A DNA stretch of 12,208 nt, from NCBI GenBank assembly GCA_019347855.1, contig JAHWKO010000073.1, positions 1 to 12,208 on the forward strand, given 5' to 3'. This document shows, one piece after another, positions 1-8,833 of this stretch. This DNA is from Actinomycetota bacterium. GTDB lineage: Bacteria; Actinomycetota; Nitriliruptoria; Nitriliruptorales; JAHWKO01. The notes under the pieces are model-generated. The model searched no databases. It saw only the letters and a program-made list of their open reading frames with translations, and was not told the DNA's origin. A program made the position numbers and the translations under genes. Numbering within the stretch: the stretch's first letter is position 1; every line of letters begins with the position of its first letter.

Positions 1-2
1 AG

Positions 3-410
3 TTCATGCGCTCCCGGCACGACGGCCTGCTGGAGCGGCTGCGTACCGAGAAGCTCGACGAGGTCGAGGACGACCTCAAGCAGGCGGTGGCTACCTTCCG
101 CGACCAGTTCGAGCCCTCCGCCGCACCGGAGTCCGAGCACGAGGTCGAGAACCTCGGCTGGGAGGTCATGGACGCGGCCGAGGACCAGCAGATCGACGAA
201 CCCACCGACGACGACGAGGGACCGGAGGGCCCGGGCGAGGCCGCAACGGCGACCCCGGAGGTCGACGAGGCCGACGAGGTCGACGAGGCCGACGAGGCCG
301 ACGAGGCCGACGAGGCCGACGAGGCCGACGAGGCCGACACCACCCGCAACCTCGACGCCGAGGCCGACGAGACGCGCGCCATGGGCGAGGAGGACCGTCC
401 GGGCGCCTGA
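3..410 (+). CDS. atpA: ATP synthase F1 subunit alpha, C-terminal part (5' end outside window)
   Basis: The frame is open from the window edge, so only the last 135 residues of the alpha subunit are seen. The first ~38 residues (MRSRHDGLLERLRTEK through LKQAVATFRDQFEP) match the C-terminal helical bundle that ends ordinary alpha subunits, which help form the catalytic F1 hexamer. The usual protein would stop there. Instead about 95-100 further residues follow, rich in Asp and Glu, with Pro/Gly-containing stretches and a run of DEA triplets, predicted disordered. The assignment rests on this helix and on the gamma, beta and epsilon genes directly downstream. Mycobacterial alpha subunits also have a C-terminal extension that limits ATP hydrolysis; whether this unrelated-looking acidic tail acts similarly is inference. 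The ATG at base 6 is an internal Met, not the start. The gap to atpG is 41 bases. Confidence 0.93.
   Translation, partial: FMRSRHDGLLERLRTEKLDEVEDDLKQAVATFRDQFEPSAAPESEHEVENLGWEVMDAAEDQQIDEPTDDDEGPEGPGEAATATPEVDEADEVDEADEADEADEADEADEADTTRNLDAEADETRAMGEEDRPGA
264..335 (+). repeat. 9-bp tandem repeat (GACGAGGCC) in the atpA 3' end
   Basis: Eight consecutive copies of the unit gacgaggcc lie in frame; seven are exact and the second reads gacgaggtc. They encode Asp-Glu-Ala eight times, with one Val for Ala. The unit is a multiple of three, so gain or loss of copies by replication slippage would change tail length without breaking the frame. Looser Glu/Asp/Ala codons flank the array on both sides. 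Confidence 0.95.
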
Positions 411-451
411 CCCCGACGCGACAATGCACCGACGACAGGGAACGACCAACC

Positions 452-2793
<2,342 letters not shown>

Positions 2794-2795
2794 CC

Positions 2796-2822
2796 GTCCT
2801 AGAGGCAGCGAAGCGGTAGGAC
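2796..2822 (+). promoter_or_regulatory. Possible hairpin covering the atpC ribosome-binding site
   Basis: Two perfect 6-base arms, gtccta (2796-2801) and taggac (2817-2822), flank a 15-base loop in the atpD-atpC spacer. The right arm includes the AGGA that is the likely Shine-Dalgarno of atpC (start at 2830). If formed, the stem would hide that site and lower epsilon synthesis relative to beta, in keeping with the 1:3 subunit ratio. The stem is short and the loop large, so this is a weak structural prediction. Confidence 0.35.
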
Positions 2823-2829
2823 ACACAAC

Positions 2830-3243
2830 ATGGCGACGATGGAAGCGCAGATCGTCTCGGCCGAGCGTGAGCTGTTCTCGGGCGAGGTGTCCGAGGTGTA
2901 CGCACGCTCGGTCGCGGGCGAGATCGGGATCCTGCCTGGCCACCAGCCGTGCCTGCTCGGGCTCGAGATCGCCCCGTGCCGCCTGAAGCTGCCGGACGGC
3001 AGCTGGGAGGTGTACGCGGTCCACGAGGGGTTCCTCTTCTTCCGGGACAACCGGCTCGTGCTGCTCGCCGACCTGGCCGAACACGCCAGCGAGATCGACC
3101 TCGAGCAAGCCCGTCAGCAGAAGCGTGAGCACGACGGCAGTCGCCGCGAGGAGCTGGACGACGAGGCCAAGAAGGCTCTGCGTCGGGCCGAGGTTCGGAT
3201 CACCGTCGCCGAGGGCGGGGGCATGCCCGCCGGCTCCGTCTGA
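2830..3243 (+). CDS. atpC: ATP synthase F1 subunit epsilon
   Basis: The 137-residue protein is the epsilon subunit, which sits at the foot of the rotor and can inhibit ATP hydrolysis through its C-terminal helices. Residues 5-85 form the beta-sandwich domain, recognisable from [33 protein letters not shown] and the [18 protein letters not shown] strand. The C-terminal helical hairpin runs from ~95 to 125 ([19 protein letters not shown], then [12 protein letters not shown]), so the regulatory part is present. ATG at 2830 is preceded by GGTAGGA with good spacing; a second ATG at 2839 would drop only three residues. It is the last gene of the ATP synthase operon. The spacer that follows is 114 bases and contains a hairpin, so transcription may end or restart there. 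Confidence 0.97.
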   Translation: MATMEAQIVSAERELFSGEVSEVYARSVAGEIGILPGHQPCLLGLEIAPCRLKLPDGSWEVYAVHEGFLFFRDNRLVLLADLAEHASEIDLEQARQQKREHDGSRREELDDEAKKALRRAEVRITVAEGGGMPAGSV

Positions 3244-3260
3244 CCCGTTCTGACCCGTTC
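3241..3260 (+). repeat. Short direct repeat at the atpC stop
   Basis: The ten bases tgacccgttc occur twice in direct succession. The first copy contains the atpC stop codon TGA. The second copy carries another TGA in a different frame. This looks like a small local duplication and has no evident function. Confidence 0.8.
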
Positions 3261-3299
3261 TGCCACTCGACCGGGTGGTCGTCCGTCGGGACGGGCCCC

Positions 3300-3319
3300 G
3301 GTCGCCCGGTCGGGTGACC
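3300..3319 (+). terminator. GC-rich hairpin between atpC and murA (possible terminator)
   Basis: Eight bases (ggtcgccc, 3300-3307) pair with gggtgacc (3312-3319) around the four-base loop ggtc, with one G-T wobble. It lies 57 bases after the atpC stop and before the proposed murA promoter. There is no T run after it, so it is not a classical intrinsic terminator, though many high-GC actinobacterial terminators lack one. Confidence 0.35.
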
Positions 3320-3344
3320 CTCCTGGACGCACGCATGTCACGGA

Positions 3345-3358
3345 TACCCTCCGGAGCG
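3345..3358 (+). promoter_or_regulatory. Candidate -10 element for a leaderless murA transcript
   Basis: TACCCT at 3345-3350 fits the TANNNT -10 pattern. Its position puts the expected transcription start about seven bases downstream, at or next to the murA GTG (3358). The only purine-rich stretch upstream, GGAG at 3353-3356, is one base from the GTG and too close to serve as a Shine-Dalgarno. Both facts suit leaderless initiation, which is common in Actinobacteria. No convincing -35 box is visible, so this is an inference from position. Confidence 0.4.
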
Positions 3359-4656
3359 TGTCCTCTCCTCTCCGCATCGATGATGTCGACGACGTCCTCG
3401 TCGTCCGCGGCGGCAACCCCCTGCGAGGGGAGATCACCGTCAACGGGGCCAAGAACTCGGCCCTGAAGCTGATGGCGGCGTCCCTGCTGGCGTCGGGCGA
3501 GACGGTGATCGAGAACGTCCCCGCGATCGCGGACGTGCCGATCATGGGGGAGGTCCTGACCGGCCTCGGGGCCGAGGTCGACATCCGCGACGAGGACGAG
3601 CGTTCGGTCGAGGTCTCGATCCGGGTCGACGAGCCGTCCTGGGAGGCTCCCCGCGAGTACGTGACCCAGATCCGCGCGTCCGTCGTCGTCCTCGGCCCCC
3701 TCATCGGTCGGCTGGGACGGGCTCGGATCGCGCTGCCAGGCGGTGACAAGATCGGGGCGCGGAAGATCGACATGCACCTGCGTGGCCTGTCCGACATGGG
3801 CGCCGACGTCATCGAGGACGGCGACGAGGTCGAGGTACGAGCCGACAACCTCCACGGCGCGGTGATAACGCTGGACTTCCCGAGCGTGGGCGCGACCGAG
3901 AACCTGCTGCTGGCGGCCGTGCTCGCCGACGGCCAGACGGTCATCGAGAACGCGGCGCGGGAGCCCGAGATCCAGGACCTGTGCGGGATGCTGATCTCGA
4001 TGGGCGCGCAGATCCACGGGGTGGGGACGCCGACGCTGACGATCGAAGGCGTTGACGAGCTGCGATCCGTCGCCCACGACACGGTCCCCGACCGCATCGA
4101 AGCGGGGACGTTCGCGTTCGCCGCCGCGGTGACCGGTGGGGACGTGACGATCCGCCACGCCCGGCCCGGTCACCTCACCCTGCCGTTGACGAAGCTCCAG
4201 GCGATCGGGGCCCACATCGAGGAGCTCGACGATGCGATCCGTGTGAAGTCCGACGGCCTCGAGGCCGTGGACGTCGTGACGTTGCCGTACCCGGGTTTCC
4301 CCACCGACCTCCAACCACAACTCATGGTCCTGCTGTCGCAGGCACGGGGGACGAGCATCGTCACCGAGAACGTGTTCGAGTCCCGGTTCGCGTTCGTCGA
4401 CGAGCTCACGAAGCTCGGCGCTGACATCACGATCGACGGGCACCACGCCGTGATCCGCGGGCCGGCGTCGCTCGGCGGTGCCGAGGTCAGGGCGCTCGAC
4501 GTCCGGGCCGGCGCGGCTTGCCTGATCGCCGGTCTGGTGGCCGAGGGACGAACCACGGTCACCGACATCCACCACATCGACCGCGGGTACGCCGCGATCG
4601 CCGAGCGCCTCCAGGGGGTCGGGGCGGACATCGAGCGAATGGCACCGGGTGCGTGA
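3358..4656 (+). CDS. murA: UDP-N-acetylglucosamine 1-carboxyvinyltransferase (MurA), Asp-type
   Basis: MurA transfers enolpyruvate from PEP to UDP-GlcNAc, the first committed step of peptidoglycan synthesis, in the cytoplasm. The 432 residues cover the whole EPSP-synthase-like fold: [17 protein letters not shown] near the N-terminus holds the substrate-binding Lys32-Asn33, [15 protein letters not shown] holds the conserved Arg106, and GFPTDLQPQ contains Asp317, matching the family's catalytic aspartate. The catalytic loop reads [16 protein letters not shown], so Asp130 replaces the usual Cys (Cys115 in E. coli). This swap is natural in mycobacteria and chlamydiae and makes MurA insensitive to fosfomycin; resistance here follows by homology. 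No other in-frame start lies close, so GTG at 3358 is used. Its 3' end overlaps the next gene by 8 bases. Confidence 0.97.
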   Translation: MSSPLRIDDVDDVLVVRGGNPLRGEITVNGAKNSALKLMAASLLASGETVIENVPAIADVPIMGEVLTGLGAEVDIRDEDERSVEVSIRVDEPSWEAPREYVTQIRASVVVLGPLIGRLGRARIALPGGDKIGARKIDMHLRGLSDMGADVIEDGDEVEVRADNLHGAVITLDFPSVGATENLLLAAVLADGQTVIENAAREPEIQDLCGMLISMGAQIHGVGTPTLTIEGVDELRSVAHDTVPDRIEAGTFAFAAAVTGGDVTIRHARPGHLTLPLTKLQAIGAHIEELDDAIRVKSDGLEAVDVVTLPYPGFPTDLQPQLMVLLSQARGTSIVTENVFESRFAFVDELTKLGADITIDGHHAVIRGPASLGGAEVRALDVRAGAACLIAGLVAEGRTTVTDIHHIDRGYAAIAERLQGVGADIERMAPGA

Positions 4657-6352
4657 CGCGCTCATCGTCGTGGCGGTCCTCGCGGCCGTCGCGGGATCGA
4701 CCGTGCCGTCCGCCGCCGCGCAGACGGGGGAACGGGTCGATCTCGGCGCCTACGGGCAGCCCGTGACGTTCCAGGCCGCGTCCGGCGCGGTCCTCGAGGT
4801 CCCCGACGAGGGACGGTTCGTGGAGTCCCTGGACGTGCTGCTGGGATCGGACGGCGACCTCACCCTGGTCAACGACGTGTCGATTACGCACTACGTCGAG
4901 GGGATCGACGAGGTCCCCGTCGACTGGCCGATGGAGGCGCTGAAGGCTCAGGCCGTCGCCGCCCGCACCTACGCCTGGTACGTGATCCACAACCAGAACT
5001 ACCAGGGCTACGACATCTGCGCGACGACCGCATGCCAGGTCTTCCACGGCCGTGAAGCGGTCGAGGACCCGCAGGGGGAGCGCTGGGTCGAGGCGGTGTC
5101 GGCGACGCAGGGCGAGGTCCTCACCCACGGGGGCGAACCGATCCTCGCCCGCTACCACTCCACCTCGGGCGGCCACACCCGTGACAACGAGGATGTCTTC
5201 CCCAGCGAGGGCCCCTACCCCTACCTCAAGGGTGTCCCTGACCCCGAGGACGCGGTGTCACCTCTGCACGAGTGGCAGGTGACCTTCCCCAGGGACCGCA
5301 TGAACGAGATCCTGTCCCGTGGTGAGAGCCTTGCCGCTGCCGTCCCGCTCGCCGGGATCGAGCTGGTCGCTGGTGGCGCCGGACGCACCGACCAGGTCCG
5401 GGTGACGGGCCAGGAGGGGAGACAGGTCACCCTCCCCGCGAGCCGGTTCCGCGCGTTCGTCTCGGACACGGCCTCGCAGCTGTGGCCCGACCAGTACCCG
5501 TCGCCCCGGGGTGACGGGCGACGCCTGCCGCTCACGCTGCCGTCGAGCCGCATGTCGTTCACCGTCACCGACGAGGCCATGGTTATCGACGGTCGCGGCT
5601 ACGGGCACGGGGTCGGGATGAGTCAGTACGGCGCGATGGGCAAGGCCGAGACGGGGATGCCGTACACGGAGATCCTGGCCGCGTACTACCAGGGCCTCCA
5701 GCCGTCGGCTCCGGCGGCTCTGCCCGATCGTGTCCGGGTCGGGGTCGAGACGGACGGGCAGAGCTTCGAGGTGCGCTCCGACGAGCCCTTCGCCGTCCGG
5801 GTCGGGGGGCAGGTCATCACGGAACGCGGTCTCGGGACGTGGCGGATCGAGCTCCGCCCCGACGGCACGATGGGGCTCACGGCCCCCGAGGGGTACGGCG
5901 CCCCGCTCGTGGTCGCGCCCACGAGCGCCTCGGCCGCCGATCCCCACTCGGTCGCGGTGATCGACCTCGAGACCGTCGTGAACAAGCCATCCGAGCTGTT
6001 CCTGACCGTGTCGGACGACTCCCGGCAGGTCCTGCGCCGACGGATCGGGATCGTCGAGAGCGGACGGCACACCATCACCTGGGACCTCGACGGGCAGGAT
6101 GGCTCGCAGCTCCCGTCCGGCGACTACCAGGTCACCCTCGAGGCCGTTGACGAGTCCGGATCAGCGACCGGCACCCCCCAGCAGGTGACGATCCGGGAGC
6201 CAGCCGCCCCTGCAGGTGAGCTCGTGTCCCTGCTAGGTGACGTACGGTCCGGTCCTGGCGGCACCCCCCTGACGCTGTTCATCCTGGCTGCCCTGGCGGG
6301 CGCAGCGCTGGGCGTGGTCGGGGGTCGCATGCAGCGACAGGACACCAGGTGA
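4649..6352 (+). CDS. SpoIID/LytB-domain glycan-cleaving protein with FlgD-like Ig domain and C-terminal anchor
   Basis: The 567-residue protein has a signal peptide (hydrophobic residues 4-18, likely cut near AAA-Q at 24-25). The SpoIID/LytB domain follows (~45-355): WPMEALKAQAVAARTYA holds E97, matching the family's catalytic glutamate; YDICATTACQVFHG has Cys124 and Cys129, possible metal ligands as in clostridial SpoIID; GYGHGVGMSQYG is residues 317-328. SpoIID enzymes are lytic transglycosylases that cut peptide-free glycan strands. Residues ~431-520 resemble the FlgD-type Ig domain (SGDYQVTLEAVDESG), and ~540-559 form a membrane segment followed by a short basic tail. It is therefore probably displayed outside and held by its C-terminus. 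GTG at 4649 overlaps the murA stop by 8 bases. A sporulation role is not implied; remodelling of the wall during growth or division is an inference. Confidence 0.9.
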   Translation: MRDALIVVAVLAAVAGSTVPSAAAQTGERVDLGAYGQPVTFQAASGAVLEVPDEGRFVESLDVLLGSDGDLTLVNDVSITHYVEGIDEVPVDWPMEALKAQAVAARTYAWYVIHNQNYQGYDICATTACQVFHGREAVEDPQGERWVEAVSATQGEVLTHGGEPILARYHSTSGGHTRDNEDVFPSEGPYPYLKGVPDPEDAVSPLHEWQVTFPRDRMNEILSRGESLAAAVPLAGIELVAGGAGRTDQVRVTGQEGRQVTLPASRFRAFVSDTASQLWPDQYPSPRGDGRRLPLTLPSSRMSFTVTDEAMVIDGRGYGHGVGMSQYGAMGKAETGMPYTEILAAYYQGLQPSAPAALPDRVRVGVETDGQSFEVRSDEPFAVRVGGQVITERGLGTWRIELRPDGTMGLTAPEGYGAPLVVAPTSASAADPHSVAVIDLETVVNKPSELFLTVSDDSRQVLRRRIGIVESGRHTITWDLDGQDGSQLPSGDYQVTLEAVDESGSATGTPQQVTIREPAAPAGELVSLLGDVRSGPGGTPLTLFILAALAGAALGVVGGRMQRQDTR

Positions 6353-7146
6353 GCGACATCGACCGAGCGGTCCCGGCCGGGGATCCGGGGTCGGAGGAGC
6401 CGTGGCCGGAGCGGCCCGAGGACTGGCGACACGACGCACCTGATCCGCCAGACGCGTTCGCGGTGCCGTTCACCTGGGGGCACGGCGTCGTCCTGGCCGG
6501 ATGGTCGATCCTCGCGCAGTTCACCGCGGTCATCCCCTTCCTCGCGTTCGGGCTCGACCCGCAGTCCGGCCTGAACCTCTACTGGTTCCTGTTCCTCGCC
6601 CAGGCACTGACGCTGCTGGGGATCTACCTGTACCTGCGCAGCCGTGGGGCGTGGACCTGGCACCTCCTCGGCCCGGTCCGTCCCCGCTGGAAGCACGTCC
6701 CCCTCGGGATCGGGGTCGGGGTCGTCGGGTACCTGATCGTCGTCGTGCTCGGGGTGATCGCGGTCGAGCTGGTCGGGCCCATCGAGCCGCCGAGTCAGGA
6801 GCTCGTCCAGCGCAGCCTCGAGGGCGGACTCTCGGCGGTGCTGGGCATGGTCGCCGGGGTCGGCATCGGCCCGGTCGTCGAGGAGCTGATCTACCGGGGC
6901 GTCCTGTTCCAGGGCCTGCGTGAGAGGCTCGGCCTGTGGCCGGCCATGGGCCTGTCCGCGCTGCTGTTCGGGATCGTGCACCTCCTGGCGCCCTTCTACA
7001 TGGCGATCCTCGCGATCTTCGGGTTCTGGCTCGCCGGGGCGTTCCACCGGACCGGGAGCCTCGTCGTGCCGATCGTGGGGCACGCCACCTTCAACGCGAT
7101 CCAGCTCACGCTCGGGCTGCTCCTGGTCAACGGCGGCAACGGGTGA
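6349..7146 (+). CDS. CPBP-family intramembrane metalloprotease (Abi/CAAX-type)
   Basis: The 265-residue protein has a Pro/Asp-rich cytoplasmic N-terminus (~1-40) and several hydrophobic helices (about 45-70, 78-97, 118-142, 160-177, 196-215, 217-230, 237-260). The family's three motifs are intact: EELIYR with E178-E179 and R183, FGIVH with F207 and H211, and HATFN with H245 and N249. These form the putative metal site of Rce1-like membrane proteases. Bacterial members have varied roles, including bacteriocin self-immunity and protein processing, and most are uncharacterised, so no substrate can be named. The GTG start shares four bases (GTGA) with the stop of the upstream SpoIID-like gene, which suggests translational coupling and a link with the envelope. 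The stop is likewise shared with the next gene. Confidence 0.92.
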   Translation: MSDIDRAVPAGDPGSEEPWPERPEDWRHDAPDPPDAFAVPFTWGHGVVLAGWSILAQFTAVIPFLAFGLDPQSGLNLYWFLFLAQALTLLGIYLYLRSRGAWTWHLLGPVRPRWKHVPLGIGVGVVGYLIVVVLGVIAVELVGPIEPPSQELVQRSLEGGLSAVLGMVAGVGIGPVVEELIYRGVLFQGLRERLGLWPAMGLSALLFGIVHLLAPFYMAILAIFGFWLAGAFHRTGSLVVPIVGHATFNAIQLTLGLLLVNGGNG

Positions 7147-8714
7147 CCGACCCGCTCGCCGAGTACCTGGGCAGGCTCGGGGCGTGGCTCCAGGAGCACG
7201 CCGGCGACCGGCTGGTGGCGCTCTGGGCGGGTGGCTCCGTCGCGCTCGGCGACGTCCAGTCCACGAGCGACCTCGACGTCGCCATCGTGGTCGACCGTGA
7301 CCTCGACGAGCACGATCGGCACCGGCTCGCGTCCGCCCTCCTCGACCGTGCGCAGGGCGTGCCGGCACGCGGGCTCGAAGCCGTCGTGTACTCCCGCGAC
7401 GACCTCGCCGAGCCGGGGCGCGGCTACCAGGTGAACGTCAACAGCGGCCCGGAGATGGATGACCACGTCGGGCTCCCCGGCGACGACCCGTCGTTCTGGT
7501 TCGTCGTCGACCTCGCGATCCTCCGGTTCGCCGGGGTCGCGATCGTGGGCCCGCCGCCGGAGGATCTGATCGGCTCCGTCCCCGAGGAGGACGTCCGCGA
7601 TGCGCTCGTGCGCTCGATCGAGTGGCACCGGGGCGCGGGAGAGGAGCCGTCCCGCCAGGTGCTGAACGCGTGCCGGTCGTGGCACCACCTCGTGACGGGT
7701 CGATGGGCCGCCAAGTCCACGGCGGCCGCCTGGGCTGCGGACCGGTTGGACGGTGAGGCGCGCGAGGCGGTGAGGTCGGCTGGCGCCCGTCGCGAGGACC
7801 ACGACCGTCCGGGGGCCTCACCGGAGGCAGCCGCGGTCGTCGTCGATCACGTGCTGGCGCTGCTGCGACCGACGATCCACCGGCTCGCGGCGTTCGCCGA
7901 GCGCCCCGGCGGCGGCAACCCCGCAGGGGTGGTGATGACGCCCTCGCCGCTGCCCGACGGGGACATGCAGCGGATCGCGGCAGCGGTCGGCTACTCCGAG
8001 ACCGCGTTCCTGGTCCCGAGGTCACCCGACCGGGAGCGCTGGGACGTGCGGTACTTCGCGCCCCGTCAGGAGGTCCCGTTCTGCGGGCACGCGACCGTCG
8101 CGGCCGGCGTCGTCCTGGGGCGCGAGACCGGTCCCGGCACGTACGTGCTCCACACCGTGGGGGGACCGGTCACCGTCGAGACGGCGATCGACGAGGACGG
8201 CCGCGCGACCGCGACCCTCACCTCGGTCTCCCCGAGGGTGGAGCCGGTCGATCCGGGTCTGCTCTCCCGCGCCCTGGCCGCGCTGCGGATCGAACCGTCC
8301 GATCTCGATGCCGGGTACGAGCCGGCGGTGGGCGACGCGGGCGCTCGCCACCTCATCCTGTCGCTGCTGGATCGCGAGACGCTCGCTGGGCTCGACTACG
8401 ACCACGAGGGCCTGCTCCAGGTCATGGAGCAGGCCGACCTCACGACCGTCGCGCTGATGTGGCGGGAGTCCGCGACCCGCTGGCACGCCAGGGATCCGTT
8501 CCCGGTCGGCGGCGTCGTCGAGGACCCGGCCACCGGAGCCGCGGCCGCCGCCTTCGGTGCCTACCTCCGCGCCCGGGGGCACATCGACCCGCCGGCACGC
8601 TTCGAGATCCTCCAAGGCGAGGACATGGGGCGCCCGTCCGCCCTCCAGGTCGAGGTCCCTCCCGGTGGGGGCGGGATCAGGGTCTCCGGGACGGCGGTCC
8701 CGATCGACGGATGA
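7143..8714 (+). CDS. Fusion: AadA-like nucleotidyltransferase + PhzF-family isomerase domain
   Basis: One uninterrupted frame encodes 523 residues. Residues 1-241 resemble AadA-type aminoglycoside nucleotidyltransferases: AGGSVALGDVQSTSDLDVAIVV has the GS...DxD pattern (D43, D45), GLEAVVYSRDDL supplies E79 where AadA has its catalytic base, and VDLAILRFAGVAIVGPPPEDLI plus the helical WHHLVTGRWAAKSTAAAWA region match the AadA C-terminal domain (DUF4111). Residues ~243-521 are a full PhzF-like domain: IHRLAAFAERPGGGNPAGVV, VGYSETAFL with catalytic-type E286, FCGHATVAAG with H316, and VVEDPATGAAAA at 458-469. The PhzF domain begins at its normal N-terminus with almost no linker. GTG at 7143 shares GTGA with the upstream stop. 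An internal GTG at 7851 could start a free PhzF domain but lacks a close ribosome-binding site. The substrate is unknown; AadA resemblance alone does not prove antibiotic resistance. Confidence 0.88.
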   Translation: MTDPLAEYLGRLGAWLQEHAGDRLVALWAGGSVALGDVQSTSDLDVAIVVDRDLDEHDRHRLASALLDRAQGVPARGLEAVVYSRDDLAEPGRGYQVNVNSGPEMDDHVGLPGDDPSFWFVVDLAILRFAGVAIVGPPPEDLIGSVPEEDVRDALVRSIEWHRGAGEEPSRQVLNACRSWHHLVTGRWAAKSTAAAWAADRLDGEAREAVRSAGARREDHDRPGASPEAAAVVVDHVLALLRPTIHRLAAFAERPGGGNPAGVVMTPSPLPDGDMQRIAAAVGYSETAFLVPRSPDRERWDVRYFAPRQEVPFCGHATVAAGVVLGRETGPGTYVLHTVGGPVTVETAIDEDGRATATLTSVSPRVEPVDPGLLSRALAALRIEPSDLDAGYEPAVGDAGARHLILSLLDRETLAGLDYDHEGLLQVMEQADLTTVALMWRESATRWHARDPFPVGGVVEDPATGAAAAAFGAYLRARGHIDPPARFEILQGEDMGRPSALQVEVPPGGGGIRVSGTAVPIDG

Positions 8715-8758
8715 CGCATCCGGCCGTTCTCGACTACGTCGGCTCGCGGCCCCTCGCC

Positions 8759-8764
8759 TAGGCT
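8759..8764 (+). promoter_or_regulatory. Candidate -10 box (TAGGCT) for the dehydrogenase gene
   Basis: TAGGCT fits the TANNNT consensus common in actinobacterial promoters and lies 70 bases before the GTG at 8834. No good -35 hexamer is seen at normal spacing. The expected transcription start, about 8771, is just upstream of a perfect palindrome, an arrangement typical of repressor-controlled promoters. Confidence 0.4.
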
Positions 8765-8774
8765 CGGGGCTCAC

Positions 8775-8796
8775 GCACGACCCGGCCGGGTCGTGC
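8775..8796 (+). promoter_or_regulatory. Perfect 22-bp palindrome, possible operator (or terminator of the upstream gene)
   Basis: The arm gcacgacccgg (8775-8785) is followed directly by its exact reverse complement ccgggtcgtgc (8786-8796). It lies 60 bases after the fusion gene's stop and 38 before the next start, just downstream of the candidate -10 box. The perfect two-fold symmetry without a spacer suits a dimeric repressor. As RNA it could also fold into a nine-pair stem with a four-base loop, but no T run follows. Operator is the preferred reading. Confidence 0.5.
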
Positions 8797-8833
8797 CCGG
8801 AGCGCCGAGCAGCACCATCGTGAGGGGGCCCTC

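Noticed and set aside
264..335. CRISPR-like array
   Set aside because: The units are 9 bases with no spacers and lie in frame in a coding region; this is a simple tandem repeat.
3275..3466. Small plus-strand frame overlapping the murA start
   Set aside because: It has no recognisable product, and its second half runs through murA codons in the wrong frame.
4649..6352. Evidence of an endospore former
   Set aside because: A SpoIID/LytB domain alone is found in many non-sporulating bacteria, and no other sporulation gene is present in the window.
6936..7142. Longer N-terminus for the nucleotidyltransferase-PhzF protein
   Set aside because: It would lie wholly inside the CPBP gene in another frame; the GTG at 7143 gives a normal start and a GTGA junction.
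7851..8714. PhzF domain as a separate gene starting at the GTG at 7851
   Set aside because: The frame is continuous with the upstream domain and the nearest GGAGG (7823-7827) is 23 bases away; internal initiation cannot be excluded but is not the simplest reading.
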